This document shows, piece by piece, positions 12,199-22,959 of a stretch of DNA of 64,000 nt. Made by a program: the position numbers and the translations under genes. The notes below the pieces were generated by a model. That model searched no databases, was not told the DNA's origin, and saw nothing but the letters and a program-made list of their open reading frames with translations. Each line of letters begins with the position of its first letter. The stretch's first letter is position 1. The stretch is from Biomphalaria glabrata (lineage: Eukaryota; Mollusca; Gastropoda; Planorbidae): NCBI RefSeq assembly GCF_947242115.1, contig NC_074715.1, positions 27,940,376-28,004,375 on the forward strand, written 5' to 3'.

Positions 12199-15100
12199 TT
12201 ACATACAACCGCATTTTTCTACCATGACGTTAGGCAGAAGTTTTCTTGTGACGACGCCATTTTCAGCGGTAATGATGAACGAGTCCTTCAGTTGTATTGG
12301 TACACAGCAGGGCTTCAGTTGCTCTCTCAGAGAACCACTCAGCGGGGAAGACCAGCGCATACTCTGTATAACAGCAGTGTGGTTGTACATCAACTGATCC
12401 ATACCTGGAGGGACAAGGGAGCACATAGCAGTAAGTACAAAGGAAGTTTTTTTTTTTTTTGGTCTTGTTTTCTCACTATCGTGGTAAGAAATATTCTTAT
12501 AAGGGTGAGTGCATATGTTTCAACCCTGCCCGACAGCCCCCCTCCCTCGCAGGTTTGACTAGAGTGTCACTAGAGAGTAATAATCATCAATTCTGAAGGA
12601 ATATCCAAAACATGTAGAACTAACAAAGAAGTATGTGCCGTGACTATCACCGCTTCACAGTGACTTGCAACTCACCGTCACAATAGCCAAAACAGTAGCC
12701 GATGGACATAGTCCTTGGTTGGATGATGTAATTCAGATCCACGGCATTAAAGTCTACATCCAGTTGTCGCTTACAGCACCTTGATCGAGGGTCGCATGTC
12801 TCAGAGTCTCTTTTGTCTCGCCTCTCTTTCCTAGGTTTAAGATATGTGACGACCAAGACTGGTTTGTAGCCTTCCTTTTAAAAATAGACAGATTTAAATA
12901 CGCTAGGTTTAGTGAAATACGCTATCATTATTGTAGCTAATAATAAATCAAAAGTATCTCTCGTTGACAAACGGTTACATTTTATTGAATTACAATAGAG
13001 GCATTCAAAGGAAAGGAAAGGTTAAGTTGATCAGCTGACCTTGACCCCATACAAAGCCTTGTAATGTTGAGTGGCGCACGTGCTGCACTTGATGGCAAGT
13101 ATCTTTTTGTCACCTCCTTGATCGACCCACTTTTTGACTTGAATACTTAGGTCCAGGCTAATCCATCCATCCTTGGCGTAGATCTCCATGCGAGCTATGA
13201 GGCTTTTCTCTTTGAGGCGACCACTAAACGCAAGAACAAATAAACAGACATGAGCATTGAGTATGCCAATAATGGTCATGTTAAATCAGAAGTGATAGCA
13301 GAGCTGAAGACGCGCATTAGTTGTCAAAGTAAGATCCCCACACCAGTGGTTCTCAAACTGTGGTACACGGACCACTTTCTCACTACGCTATGATCCTATC
13401 CCTTGTCTGGACTAGTTGGAAAGGAGTGGGGGAGAAAGAACGGGGGTATCTGGGTGATCGCTTTTTAAATGTATTTATAAAACAAACAAAATATTTTTAA
13501 AATACTTTTTTAAAAAAAAAGCAAAGCTTATCCAAAGGGAAGAACTCCGTCCTTAAAACTATATCTACCAATAATGTACAAGTTATTTCCCTCATTCGAT
13601 GTCAAACAAAATAATTATTACCAATAATTAATTGACTAATTGAGTATTTTTGTTTATTGATTCATGTATTGTTAGGTACAATAAATAATTGTTTAAAATA
13701 TCAACTTTAATGAGTGAGGGAGAAATAGCGTAAACCATTATTAAAGGGACTAAACATAAATTTTGCCATATCTGTGAATACTGAAGTATTAGTTTCCCTT
13801 GTTGCTATTAAACAAAATAATGAATTACTAGTAATTAATTGTCTAATTGGTTACTTTTTAAAATTGATTTATGTCTTGTCTATGTCAATGAATAATTTGT
13901 GCAAAGTTTCAGGTGTGGGAGAAATAACGTGTACAAACTTTTTACCATACAGACAGAGTTGATATAAGCTTTGTAAGAAAAAAAGTGAACGACCTGAATT
14001 CGAACTCGTGGATTAAAGCCTTCTCAGGCTTCTCAAGCCAACACGGTAACCACTCTGTTAGCGAAGAGCGTATGAACATGAAAGATTGTTTACTTATCTA
14101 TTGTTTATATTTCATGATTTCACTAATCCACAGACGACGACCTTATTCAGTTTATACCACCACTTCAGTCCCCTTGTTCGAGATACCAAACAAATAATTT
14201 ATTACCACTAGTTAATTTATTAATTGGTTGATTCTTTAAATTTATTTTTGTGTTGTCAGGTAAAAGAAATAATGGCACAAAATTTCAGCTTGATCCGAGA
14301 TTGGGTTTGGGAGAACTAAGGTGTTTTACCAGTCAGACGTACATACAGAATAAGTGAACAAGTTGATAAAAGCTTTTTAAAAAACTATCCTCGGCGTATT
14401 AATGGTCACGCGTTACAAGATCTAATCTTCAAGATTCTATACCGGGGGAGTAAAAGTAGGTCAGCAGTGACTAAACCAGAGAAAACATATATTTACTGCA
14501 TTTAGTACACGCACACAAAAATTAATAAGGTGTTGTTTTTCCCCCCTCGGATAAATATTTGCTTTCAATTAAAGCATTTATTGTTCTCAGTTGAGAAAGT
14601 ATATACTTTTAATCAATTCTTTTTGATCTTTCAGTATAATAAATACAGTCACTCTATCCGTGTTTTCTTTTTTGTTTTTGTATCACTGTATATTTACCTT
14701 TGCCCCTCACCCCCCCCCCCCCGCCCCCGTATTAATGGAATTGAAATGGAATGCTACAAGACTCTTACCTTCGTCGTATGCCAAGCTCATGTAAGAGTAT
14801 CTCATGTTTTTGCATGTCATTTCTATCTTTCGACTTGAAGAACCAGAGGAAGGCTGACTTTATACCGCGTTTTACATTTTTCCCAGTAAGATCGAATGTG
14901 TAGCAACCGGTGGCATTGGCATTCATCTTGATGCACTCGTGGCCAACTAGAAAAGAAATAGATACTTCAATAGCTTCAATTATATTGAAGACAAAGAAAT
15001 AGATACTTCAATAGCTTCAATTATATTGAAGACAAAGAAATAGATACTTCAATAGCTTCAATTATATTGAAGACAAAGAAATAGATCTCATGTCAATCCC

Positions 15101-18100
15101 CTTTGTAAGACAAACAAATAGATCTCATGTCAATCTCATGATATATGCCGGACTTCAATAAGCAGATCTTAGATGAGGACCATACCATCCTCTAGAACAC
15201 TTTAATAGAAATGCACATAAATAATATTAGGATACATAGTAGCCTACTTTTAAATTTAATATCATTTTTATTCGGTATATTAATGTATACTTTTTAGTTT
15301 GCGTAGGGGAGCGCGCAAAGACTGCACTATCGTAAATTTGGCGCCGAGTCTCATCAATCTGTCTCTCTTATATATTTCATCCTCTCTCTGTCTCTCTCTC
15401 TTCCTCTCAACATGTAATACACGCAAAATACACTTGCACAAAACTATTTCTCTTATTGTGTTTATTGGCTTTTTAATTATTTTTTATTTTATTTTCTGGA
15501 TTCGCTTGAAAAGATAAGTCATTCATCATTGGCCTCCTTCAGTAGTAGAACGACTATGGTTCATCTCAAACACTTTTTTAATTAGGGCTTTGAGTAAGTG
15601 AGATGAAAGCCTGGCTATTGTTCATGGTTGGAACGATGTCTCACGCACAGCAGTTCCCCCCCTCTCCGCGCAGCTGATGTGACCAAAGGAACGGAATTTC
15701 CGATACAATTTGGGATAAGATGTTTCTAGGGGATGTAATAGTGAAACAAATCAGCTTTTTCTAGGGAATATATCAGTGAAATAAATCAGATGTTTATAAA
15801 AGATGTACCAATGAAACAAATCAGATGTTTCTAGGGGATGTAAGAGTAAAACAAATAATTGTTTGTAGAAGCAGATATATGTATTCTCTATTTAAAACTT
15901 GCTTCTTAGCAATTTTCTAAGGATGTAATAGTGAAACAATTTAGATGTTTCTAGGGAATATATCAGTGAAACAAATTAGATGTTTCTATGGAATATAATA
16001 GTAAGAAACATTAGATATTTCAAGGTTGGAAAACACACCCTCTAAGTTTTACTCTAAATCTATCAATTCGTATGCACACCGAGGGACAGTACACACTTTA
16101 TATTTCTAAACTATCCCTAATACTTTCAACGCTTAATGCATCCGTAACAACTTCCTAAAGGTTAATGTACTTTCTAAGGTGAACTACATCCTTAATATCT
16201 TCCTAAAGGTTAATGTACTTCCTAAGGTGAACTACTTCCTTAACATCTTCCTAAAGGTTAATGTACTTCCTAAGGTGAACTACATCCTTAATATCTTCCT
16301 AAAGGTTAATGTACTTCCTAAGGTGAACTACTTCCTTAACATCTTCCTAAAGGTTAATGTACTACCTAAGGTGAACTACATCCTTAATAACTTCCTAAAG
16401 GTTAATGTACTTCCTAAGGTGAACTACATCCTTAATATCTTCCTAAAGGTTAATGTACTTCCTAAGGTGAACTACTTCCTTAATATCTTCCTAAAGGTTA
16501 ATGTACTTTCTAAGGTGAACTACATCCTTAATATCTTCCTAAAGGTTAATGTACTTCCTAAGGTGAACTACTTCCTTAACATCTTCCTAAAGGTTAATGT
16601 ACTTCCTAAGGTGAACTACATCCTTAATATCTTCCTAAAGGTTAATGCACTTCCTAAGGTGAACTACTTCCTTAACATCTTCCTAAAGGTTAATGTACTT
16701 CCTAAGGTGAACTACATCCTTAATATCTTCCTAAAGGTTAATGTACTTTCTAAGGTGAACTACTTCCTTAATATCTTCCTAAAGGTTAATGTACTTTCTA
16801 AGGTGAACTACATCCTTAATATCTTCCTAAAGGTTAATGTACTTTCTAAGGTGAACTACATCCTTAATATCTTCCTAAAGGTTAATGTACTTTCTAAGGT
16901 GAACTACTTCCTTAACATCTTCCTAAAGGTTAATGTACTTCCTAAGGTGAACTACATCCTTAATATCTTCCTAAAGGTAAATGTACTTTCTAAGGTGAAC
17001 TACATCCTTAACATCTTCCTAAAGGTTAATGTACTTTCTAAGGTGAACTACATCCTTAATATCTTCCTAAAGGTTAATGTACTTCCTAAGGTGAACTACA
17101 TCCTTAATATCTTCCTAAAGGTTAATGTACTTTCTAAGGTGAACTACTTTCTTAACATCTTCCTAAAGGTTAATGTACTTCCTAAGGTGAACTACATCCT
17201 TAACATCTTCCTAAAGGTTAATGTACTTTCTAAGGTGAACTACATCCTTAATATCTTCCTAAAGGTTAATGTACTTCCTAAGGTGAACTACATCCGTAAC
17301 ATCTTCCTAAAGGTTAATGTACTTCCTAAGGTGAACAACTTCCTTAATATCTTCCTAAAGGTTAATGTACTTCCTAAGGTGAACTACATCCTTAATATCT
17401 TCCTAAAGGTTAATGTACTTCCTAAGGTGAACTACTTTCTTAACATCTTCCTAAAGGTTAATGTACTTCCTAAGGTGAACTACATCCTTAATATCTTCCT
17501 AAAGGTTAATGTATTTCCTAAGGTGAACTACTTCCTTAACATCTTCGTAAAGGTTAATGTACTTCCTAAGGTGAACTACTTCCTTAACATCTTCCTAAAG
17601 GTTAATGTACTTCCTAGGTGAACTACATCCGTAACATCTTCCTAAAGGTTAATGTACTTTCTAAGGTGAACTACATCCTTAACATCTTCCTAAAGGTTAA
17701 TGTACTTTCTAAGGTGAACTACATCCTTAACATCTTCCTAAAGGTTAATGTACTTTCTAAGGTGAACTACATCCGTAACATCTTCCTAAAGGTTAATGTA
17801 CTTTCTAAGGTGAACTACATCCTTAACATCTTCCTAAAGGTTAATGTACTTTCTAAGGTGAACTACATCCGTAACATCTTCCTAAAGGTTAATGTACTTC
17901 CTAAGGTGAACTACATCCTTAATATCTTCCTAAAGGTTAATGTACTTCCTAAGGTGAACTACATCCGTAACATCTTCCTAAAGGTTAATGTACTTTCTAA
18001 GGTGAACTACATCCTTAATATCTTCCTAAAGGTTAATGTACTTCCTAAGGTGAACTACATCCGTAACATCTTCCTAAAGGTTAATGTACTTCCTAAGGTG

Positions 18101-20002
18101 AACTACTTCCTTAACATCTTCCTAAAGGTTAATGTACTTTCTAAGGTGAACTACATCCTTAATATCTTCCTAAAGGTTAATGTACTTCCTAAGGTGAACT
18201 ACTTCCTTAATATCTTCCTAAAGGTTAATGTACTTTCTAAGGTGAACTACTTCCTTAACATCTTCCTAAAGGTTAATGTACTTCCTAAGGTGAACTACTT
18301 TCTTAACATCTTCCTAAAGGTTAATGTACTTCCTAAGGTGAACTACTTCCTTAATATCTTCCTAAAGGTTAATGTACTTCCTAAGGTGAACTACTTCCTT
18401 AACATCTTCCTAAAGGTTAATGTACTTTCTAAGGTGAACTACTTTCTTAATATCTTCCTAAAGGTTAATGTACTTCCTAAGGTGAACTACATCCGTAACA
18501 TCTTCCTAAAGGTTAATTTACTTTCTAAGGTGAACTACTTCCTTAACATCTTCCTAAAGGTTAATGTACTTTCTAAGGTGAACTACTTCCTTAACATCTT
18601 CCTAAAGGTTAATGTACTTCCTAAGGTGAACTACTTCCCTCCCCCATTTCTTACACAATATGTGCACACATCCCTTATTGTTCTCACCGTAATCTCCTGT
18701 GATAACAACTTCTTCGTCTCTTGCATAAAATTCATACTTTTCCTCCAATTGCCGCTCGTCTCTGAACATTTTCTCCTTTACATCTTTGGGTAACTTCGGT
18801 AGTTTTCGCTCAGTCATCTCACTTACGTCAGATAAATTCTTGTTGCTCAGACGGAGTTTTTGCCGAAGGACCTTGGAAAAGAAATTTAATCTTATACTTT
18901 TAATATTGTCCTCAGTGAGTCCCTGACTTCCACAGTGGGGACAGTCTGCACTATCATCTGGGTATTTTTCTTTCACGATTGGTTCTTCCGATGGATGGAC
19001 AGAGTTGGCAGGCTCAAATTCCCGAAATGTAAGGGAACTTTTTTGTGTTGTAGTGTTTGTACTGTTGGGCGATTCAAACGTTGTTAGGTTTTGATTTGTC
19101 ATTGTGTTTAAATCCTTGGGTTTCTTACAAGAAGGACAAAATGGGTCCGGTGTATTTCCATTCAATTCCTTCTGGTCGACTGACACTTGAAGCATGTTGT
19201 TGGTTGTGACTAAAGTTTCATGAGTTATTTCTAAGCTGTCATTTAAGATATTGGAATCCAAAGACTCAGTTTTAGCAAGTGCAAGTGTAGAATTTAACTT
19301 TCTTAATGGTGTAGTTTCGTTCATCCTAATCTTATACTCTTCTTTCGTCTTTTTGTTGTCACTGGTTTTCTTATCTTGATCATGTAATAGTTTATTTTCA
19401 TTTAAGTCAGGCTCGTTGGGCAAATCTCTATTCCCTTTAAAGACATGATCTGTCATCGACATATCAGTCTCGTAGTCGAAATCCATTTCATGAAAAGTAA
19501 AATTATTATTTTTTAAATTATCTTCCACAGTTTTTGATTTTGTAAAACCAATATCTTTCATTGACACATTCTTCACTTGTTGTTCGTATTTATCTGTTAC
19601 GTTTTCTCTTTCCAGTTGACTTTGGACTACGGCGCCACCTGGTTGGACTACGGCGCCACCTGATTGGACTACAGCGCCACCTGATTGGACTACGGCGCCA
19701 CCTGGTTGGACTACAGCGCCACCTGATTGGATTACAGCGCCACCTGATTGGACTACAGCGCTACCTGGTGTAGTGACGTTGTCCTCACTAAGCTCATCTT
19801 TGTTGGATTCCTTGTGCACAGTGCTTTCATACTGGTTGATTTCTTGGGCTGGGGCCGAATGCGTGCGTTTGAAAAGTCGACCAGTGGTTGTAGAATATTT
19901 GTTTTTACTGGAGGATTGGATTTTCAATCCAGTAACGTGGGTAATTGTATTAGTTAATAAACAAACGATTAATGTAAAATGGCTCAACGATAGACAAATC
20001 AT
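12199..20002 (-). CDS. TGF-beta superfamily ligand (copy A), five exons, complete
   Basis: Secreted dimeric signal of the TGF-beta/activin/myostatin branch. Exons in transcription order: 20002-18688, 14946-14769, 13223-13040, 12874-12676, 12404-12199. All introns are GT-AG with phases 1, 2, 0, 1; the protein is 693 residues. Residues 1-25 form a signal peptide (LIVCLLTNTI core). A long low-complexity region includes the QSGGAVV repeat (81-128). The conserved prodomain starts at CPHCGSQGL (354) and includes FDLTGKNVKRGIKSAFLWFF, WISLDLSIQVKKWV and CSTC (544-547). KERRDKR (575-581) is a good furin-type site. The mature domain (582-693) has nine cysteines: CDPRSRCCKR, YCFGYC, PCC and CGCM at the end, plus an NHT glycosylation site. 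The usual first-finger GWxxW is replaced by AVDLNY. A homologous gene lies divergently at 38.9 kb. The exact ligand subfamily is not resolved. Confidence 0.93.
13341..13480. mobile_element. hAT-like terminal repeat fragment in intron 2 of ligand A
   Basis: Begins CAGTGGTTCTCAAACTG, a common hAT terminal sequence, and runs to about 13480. Its inner half (GGACTAGTTGGAAAGGAG, GATCGCTTTTTAAATG) recurs in reverse orientation at 57785-57900, so it belongs to a dispersed non-autonomous family. The far end was not found. Confidence 0.45.
13571..14080 (-). mobile_element. tRNA-derived SINE with long AT-rich body
   Basis: On the minus strand a tRNA-like head (about 14075-13990) has an A-box region (AGAGTGGTTACCG) and a B box (GAGTTCGAATTC). 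It is followed by a body with ACAAAGCTTATATCAACTC, TTATTTCTCCCAC and AATTAATTACTAG. A second, more decayed body copy lies at 13571-13725. The body recurs at 14160, 26310, 32325, 42110, 48560, 53240 and 59520. It lies within intron 2 of the minus-strand ligand gene. Confidence 0.65.
14160..14375 (-). repeat. Dispersed SINE-body copy
   Basis: Minus-strand copy of the ACAAAGCTTATATCAACTC-type body without a clear tRNA head. It shares the run of AATTAATT motifs, CTTGATCCGAGATTGG (as read on plus) and the terminal AAAGCTTTTT. It lies in intron 2 of ligand A. Confidence 0.6.
14950..15085. repeat. 41-bp tandem repeat abutting exon 2 acceptor of ligand A
   Basis: Just over three copies of a 41-bp unit containing ATACTTCAATAGCTTCAATT, each with an imperfect internal palindrome (CTTCAAT...ATTGAAG). 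The first unit begins within about 5 bp of the acceptor AG (14948-14947), so part of the unit supplies the pyrimidine tract of the splice site. A shorter duplication (AAATAGATCTCATGTCAATC) follows at 15085-15137. Confidence 0.9.
15522..15568 (-). mobile_element. LINE 3'-end scrap
   Basis: Near-identical to the 3' terminus of the LINE at 10655 (shared GGCCTCCTTCAG, then ACGACTATGGTTCATCTC, with one C/A change between them). It is cut off after about 45 bp, a severely truncated insertion in intron 1 of ligand A. Confidence 0.7.
15690..16020. repeat. Diverged tandem repeat of about 35 bp in intron 1 of ligand A
   Basis: Seven or so diverged units built around AGATGTTTCTAGGGGATGTA and GTGAAACAAATCAG. 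It is interrupted at 15851-15914 by a copy of the gene's own start-codon region. It ends about 130 bp before the large 48-bp array. Confidence 0.7.
15851..15914 (-). promoter_or_regulatory. Intronic duplicate of the ligand A start/promoter-proximal segment
   Basis: This 64-bp segment aligns without gaps to 19994-20057, which spans the start codon and upstream sequence of the same gene, with about 58 of 64 bases identical. The AT-box (TATTTAAAAC on plus) is conserved. The position of the start codon is changed (CAT to AAT on plus), so the copy cannot start the same protein. It could be an internal promoter or a passive duplication; function is inference. Confidence 0.7.
16148..18640. repeat. 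48-bp minisatellite, about 52 copies, intron 1 of ligand A
   Basis: Nearly 2.5 kb of a 48-bp unit (AAGGTGAACTACATCCTTAA, TATCTTCCTAAAGG, TTAATGTACTTCCT). Units differ at a few positions: ACATCC/ACTTCC, CTTAA/CGTAA and TTCCT/TTTCT. Early units alternate ACATCC and ACTTCC, giving a 96-bp higher-order period; units around 17.6-18.1 kb often alternate CCTTAA and CCGTAA. Because 48 is a multiple of three and the plus strand has no stop, it reads as a 480- and a 391-residue frame. A one-base loss near 17614 changes frame between them with no effect on repeat quality, which argues against coding. The array begins about 50 bp inside the donor of intron 1 (18687). Confidence 0.97.
19620..19760 (-). 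repeat. Coding 21-bp minisatellite in exon 1 of ligand A
   Basis: Seven tandem units of 21 bp (plus-strand GGACTACGGCGCCACCTGAT and variants) encode the heptad GGAVVQS/GGAVVQP at residues 81-128 of the precursor, close after the signal peptide. Unit length keeps the reading frame. The segment is Gly/Val/Ala/Gln-rich and likely disordered; copy number may vary between individuals. Confidence 0.92.
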
Positions 20003-20031
20003 TGTTTGTAGATGCAGGTCTAAGTAGTCTC

Positions 20032-20040
20032 TATTTAAAA
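20032..20040 (-). promoter_or_regulatory. TATA-like box upstream of ligand A
   Basis: Minus-strand TTTTAAATA lies about 30 bp before the ATG at 20002, so if used it would place the transcription start almost at the ATG. It lies inside the 64-bp segment duplicated at 15851-15914, where it is unchanged. Function is inferred. Confidence 0.35.
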
Positions 20041-20209
20041 CTTGCTTCTTAGCAATTCATTAGCACGAATTAGCTTCAAAAGACTCATCAGAAATATGTA
20101 TGATAGATCTATTGCTCAGTGATTGTAATAGAAGGATGAAGAAACAGGTCCAGCCCTGGTGCACTTTTTCTGAAACAAAATAGTTGGGCCTTAAATTAAT
20201 CAATTTAAT

Positions 20210-20250
20210 ATATCTATCTATCTATATTTCTATCTATCTTTCCCCCCCCC

Positions 20251-20311
<61 letters not shown>

Positions 20312-20415
20312 TAGATATAGATATATAAATTTAGATATATAGATATATATATAGAGAGAGATAGATATAGATATATAAATTTAGATATATAGATATATAT
20401 ATAGAGAGAGAAGAG
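20210..20415. repeat. Compound microsatellite (TATC, CT, TA, GA)
   Basis: Successive short-period runs: TATCTATC, C-run, CTCTCT, TATATA, GAGAGA, then two copies of a GATATAGATATATAAATTTA-type unit. The CT and GA arms are complementary around the TA run and could form a hairpin. Confidence 0.95.
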
Positions 20416-20439
20416 AGATAGAGAACAGTGTATGTACAT

Positions 20440-21690
20440 CGTTTAGTAAATCTACTTAGTAAATAGTTCATTACACCTCAATGTAGAAGTAAGGTGTCCA
20501 ATAAAATGGAGGGGGTTCCTATTAATGATTTAAAAGTTGAACACAGTAGGCATAAAACCTAGGAAGACTCATTAAAACTTATCAGACTGAAATGAATTAA
20601 TAGGCTACATAAACTTACGAATGATATAAATCATTGTACTTTACTAATTTTATATATATTCCTATATATTTTTTTCTTGTTTGTGATGATGATTGTGTGG
20701 TCCTAAATAAGCATATTTCTTAAGAATTATGTTATCCATAAACATTTTTCTCTGATATTTAAGTGTACTCTATAATGTATAAGCAGGCCTAGATTCAGGT
20801 ATTTATAGATAATTTGTTCTCTATATAATTATAGGTAGACCTACTAACATTATGTCAAAATATCTATAGATAATGTGTACTCTTTATAGGTATTAGGTAG
20901 GCCTAGAAGCTACTAACCTTATGCCAAAATATCTATAGATAATTTGTACTCTATATAATTGTATAGGTAGGCCTAGAAGATACTAACCTTAAAACAAAAT
21001 ATCTATAGATTAAAATATTTCTTTTCTGTTTTGTTTTATTCACTAATCCGACCAAAGTGAATCTCTTTTGTTTTATTCACACGTTTCAACGAAACTATAA
21101 ATCCGTTTTCATTTGGTGAAATGGTTTTTCTGTGTGGAGCAGTACTTGAGAATCTGTTACTTTGATTCGCCGCAGAGAAAAATAAAACACATGCTTCACG
21201 CTTTCCTGGCAAGGCTTGAGACGGATGTTCCTAATTGACGGTATCCTTTGGCCGCGCGCGCTATTTATTTCAGCCTGGATCCAAGAACTGCCTGCTGCAG
21301 ACTACATGATACACAGATGAAAAGTCACTTAAGATATTTATTGTATTTGGCATGTAGCTCATAACTGAAAACACTCTACTATCTTCTTTTTAAAACATAA
21401 AAAAAACTAGTAATATATTTTGTATCTCTCTGTGCATAATAGCCCTTTCCCTGCCCCCTCATTAGAACTATCTCACTTCGCAGATTTAAAACAAAACAAA
21501 AAAAAAGAACTAATAACACCAAGTTTTTAAAGTTTCACAGTTTGAGTTATCTAGAAAGATGAAGACATCGTCCATTGTTAGCAATGTTTTAGTTCCATGC
21601 GAGGACTGTTCCACTCCTCAATGATGAGGCCTACATACAGAGTGATATAGTACCATAGGCTTGTAAACTAAAAATAAAAACTCTTTTAGA
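20440..21690. other. Intergenic stretch upstream of ligand A, no gene
   Basis: No open frame or transposon recognised. About 20.8-21.0 kb holds three diverged copies of a unit containing AATATCTATAGATAAT and GTAGGCCTA. From 21.04 to 21.31 kb the base composition is more balanced and non-repetitive, with GGCCGCGCGCGC and CAGCCTGGATCC. As unique sequence 1.0-1.3 kb upstream of the minus-strand ligand, that part is the best candidate here for a conserved regulatory element. Confidence 0.3.
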
Positions 21691-22815
21691 AAAAATAATA
21701 GTAATAATAAAATAGTAACGGTAATAATAATATATTTATATTATACGTGAGGAAATTCGTCCTACTATTGTGCATGTGTGTGCGTGCGTGTTTGTTTGTT
21801 TGTGCGACTGTTTGTTTATTGGTATGCTTACATGTGTAAATAATTATATATAAATAAACACTGCCTTCAAATCCTGTTCTAATTAGATTTCCATGAACGT
21901 CTCTAGGAACTCAAACCTGGCTCGTTCAGACGAACAGGATAAATACTGCAACGAACTTGACTTTAGATTTTTACAGCCTGACCCTTAAAGAAGAAGCCAC
22001 AATTTTGTGAGTGCAGATTGGTGCTAAATAAAAGTACAAACATAAAACACACGCTATACAAACATAAAACACAGGCTATACAAGTTTAACATGGGAATCA
22101 CACTCCGCTCTATAGATTTATTTTATTGTATCTACATACTTAGATACGAACATAGTCCCTTGCTTAAAATACTCAAATAATCAGAAGAAGGGGGATAATC
22201 TAAAGACAATCACAAGAAATATTTCCAGAAAAGATATTTTAGCTCTGACATATTTTATCTCCTGATTGTGAGCACAGCTCTCGTAGGGCCGGAATCATGA
22301 AAGTTAATGATAATGATATGCCAATATACTAGCCAATTCACAATATTTAAATTTTTAAAACATCTTTTACACTAATTTAAATTTAAATTTGGTAGCAGAA
22401 ATCAATGTATCTATATATAGGCTACCATACAACTATGTAAAACAAAAAAATCTAATTACAGACTTTTACTGAGAGAGTCTCACTGAAATATCCAATGGAT
22501 GATGTTCTTCGAATCTTTTAACAGAGTCTCCATGCCTATCATTATTTCATATTAATTGAATGTATATACAAATGAACTGGACAATGTATGTACACGTTTA
22601 CCGTTCAGACCTTACGCTCCTCAAAGTGGAGGATTTATTTTGTGTTGACGAGGACACGAGCAACTGTCATTACTTCCCCCTAACTAGGCCTTTAGATAAC
22701 CCTAACATACGGTCGCGCTAACATATACACACACACATATGCACAATAGTAGGACGAATTTCCTCATGGATAATATAAGTATATTATTATTATTACTTAT
22801 TACCATTACTATTAT
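21690..22815. repeat. About 1.1-kb segment bounded by about 90-bp inverted repeats
   Basis: The left arm (about 21690-21790) and the right arm (about 22725-22815) are reverse complements over much of their length. The core is GAGGAAATTCGTCCTACTAT followed by TGTGCAT, flanked by AATAATAAT-rich and TGTGTG-rich sequence on corresponding sides. The interior (about 930 bp) has no open frame. It could be a foldback/MITE-type element. No clear target duplication was found because the edges are simple sequence. Confidence 0.6.
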
Positions 22816-22816
22816 A

Positions 22817-22869
22817 ACGCGTAGGACGTAATCATCTTCTTTTTTGAAGTAGCGTCTGCATTTTATAAG
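22817..22869 (+). mobile_element. LINE 3'-end scrap (family of 2740-3235)
   Basis: ACGCGTAGGACGTAATCATC followed by TTCTTTTTTGAAGTA and ATAAGATAAGATA matches 3170-3235 almost base for base. Only the last about 53 bp of the LINE is present. It sits directly against the right arm of the inverted repeat. Confidence 0.8.
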
Positions 22870-22959
22870 ATAAGATACGATTATGTGTTAGCAGAGAGAC
22901 ACTTTAGTTTTGAAGACTAGTCCAAAAAAAAAATAGGCATGGTACCACTTCAAAACCTT

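Noticed and set aside
16179-18793. Open frames of 480 and 391 residues with a 16-residue repeat
   Set aside because: They are a by-product of a 48-bp tandem repeat lacking stops on the plus strand. A one-base loss changes frame mid-array without harming repeat quality, and the sequence lies in an intron on the opposite strand of a real gene.
19561-20027. Plus-strand frames opposite exon 1 of ligand A
   Set aside because: Shadows of the coding exon, including its 21-bp repeat.
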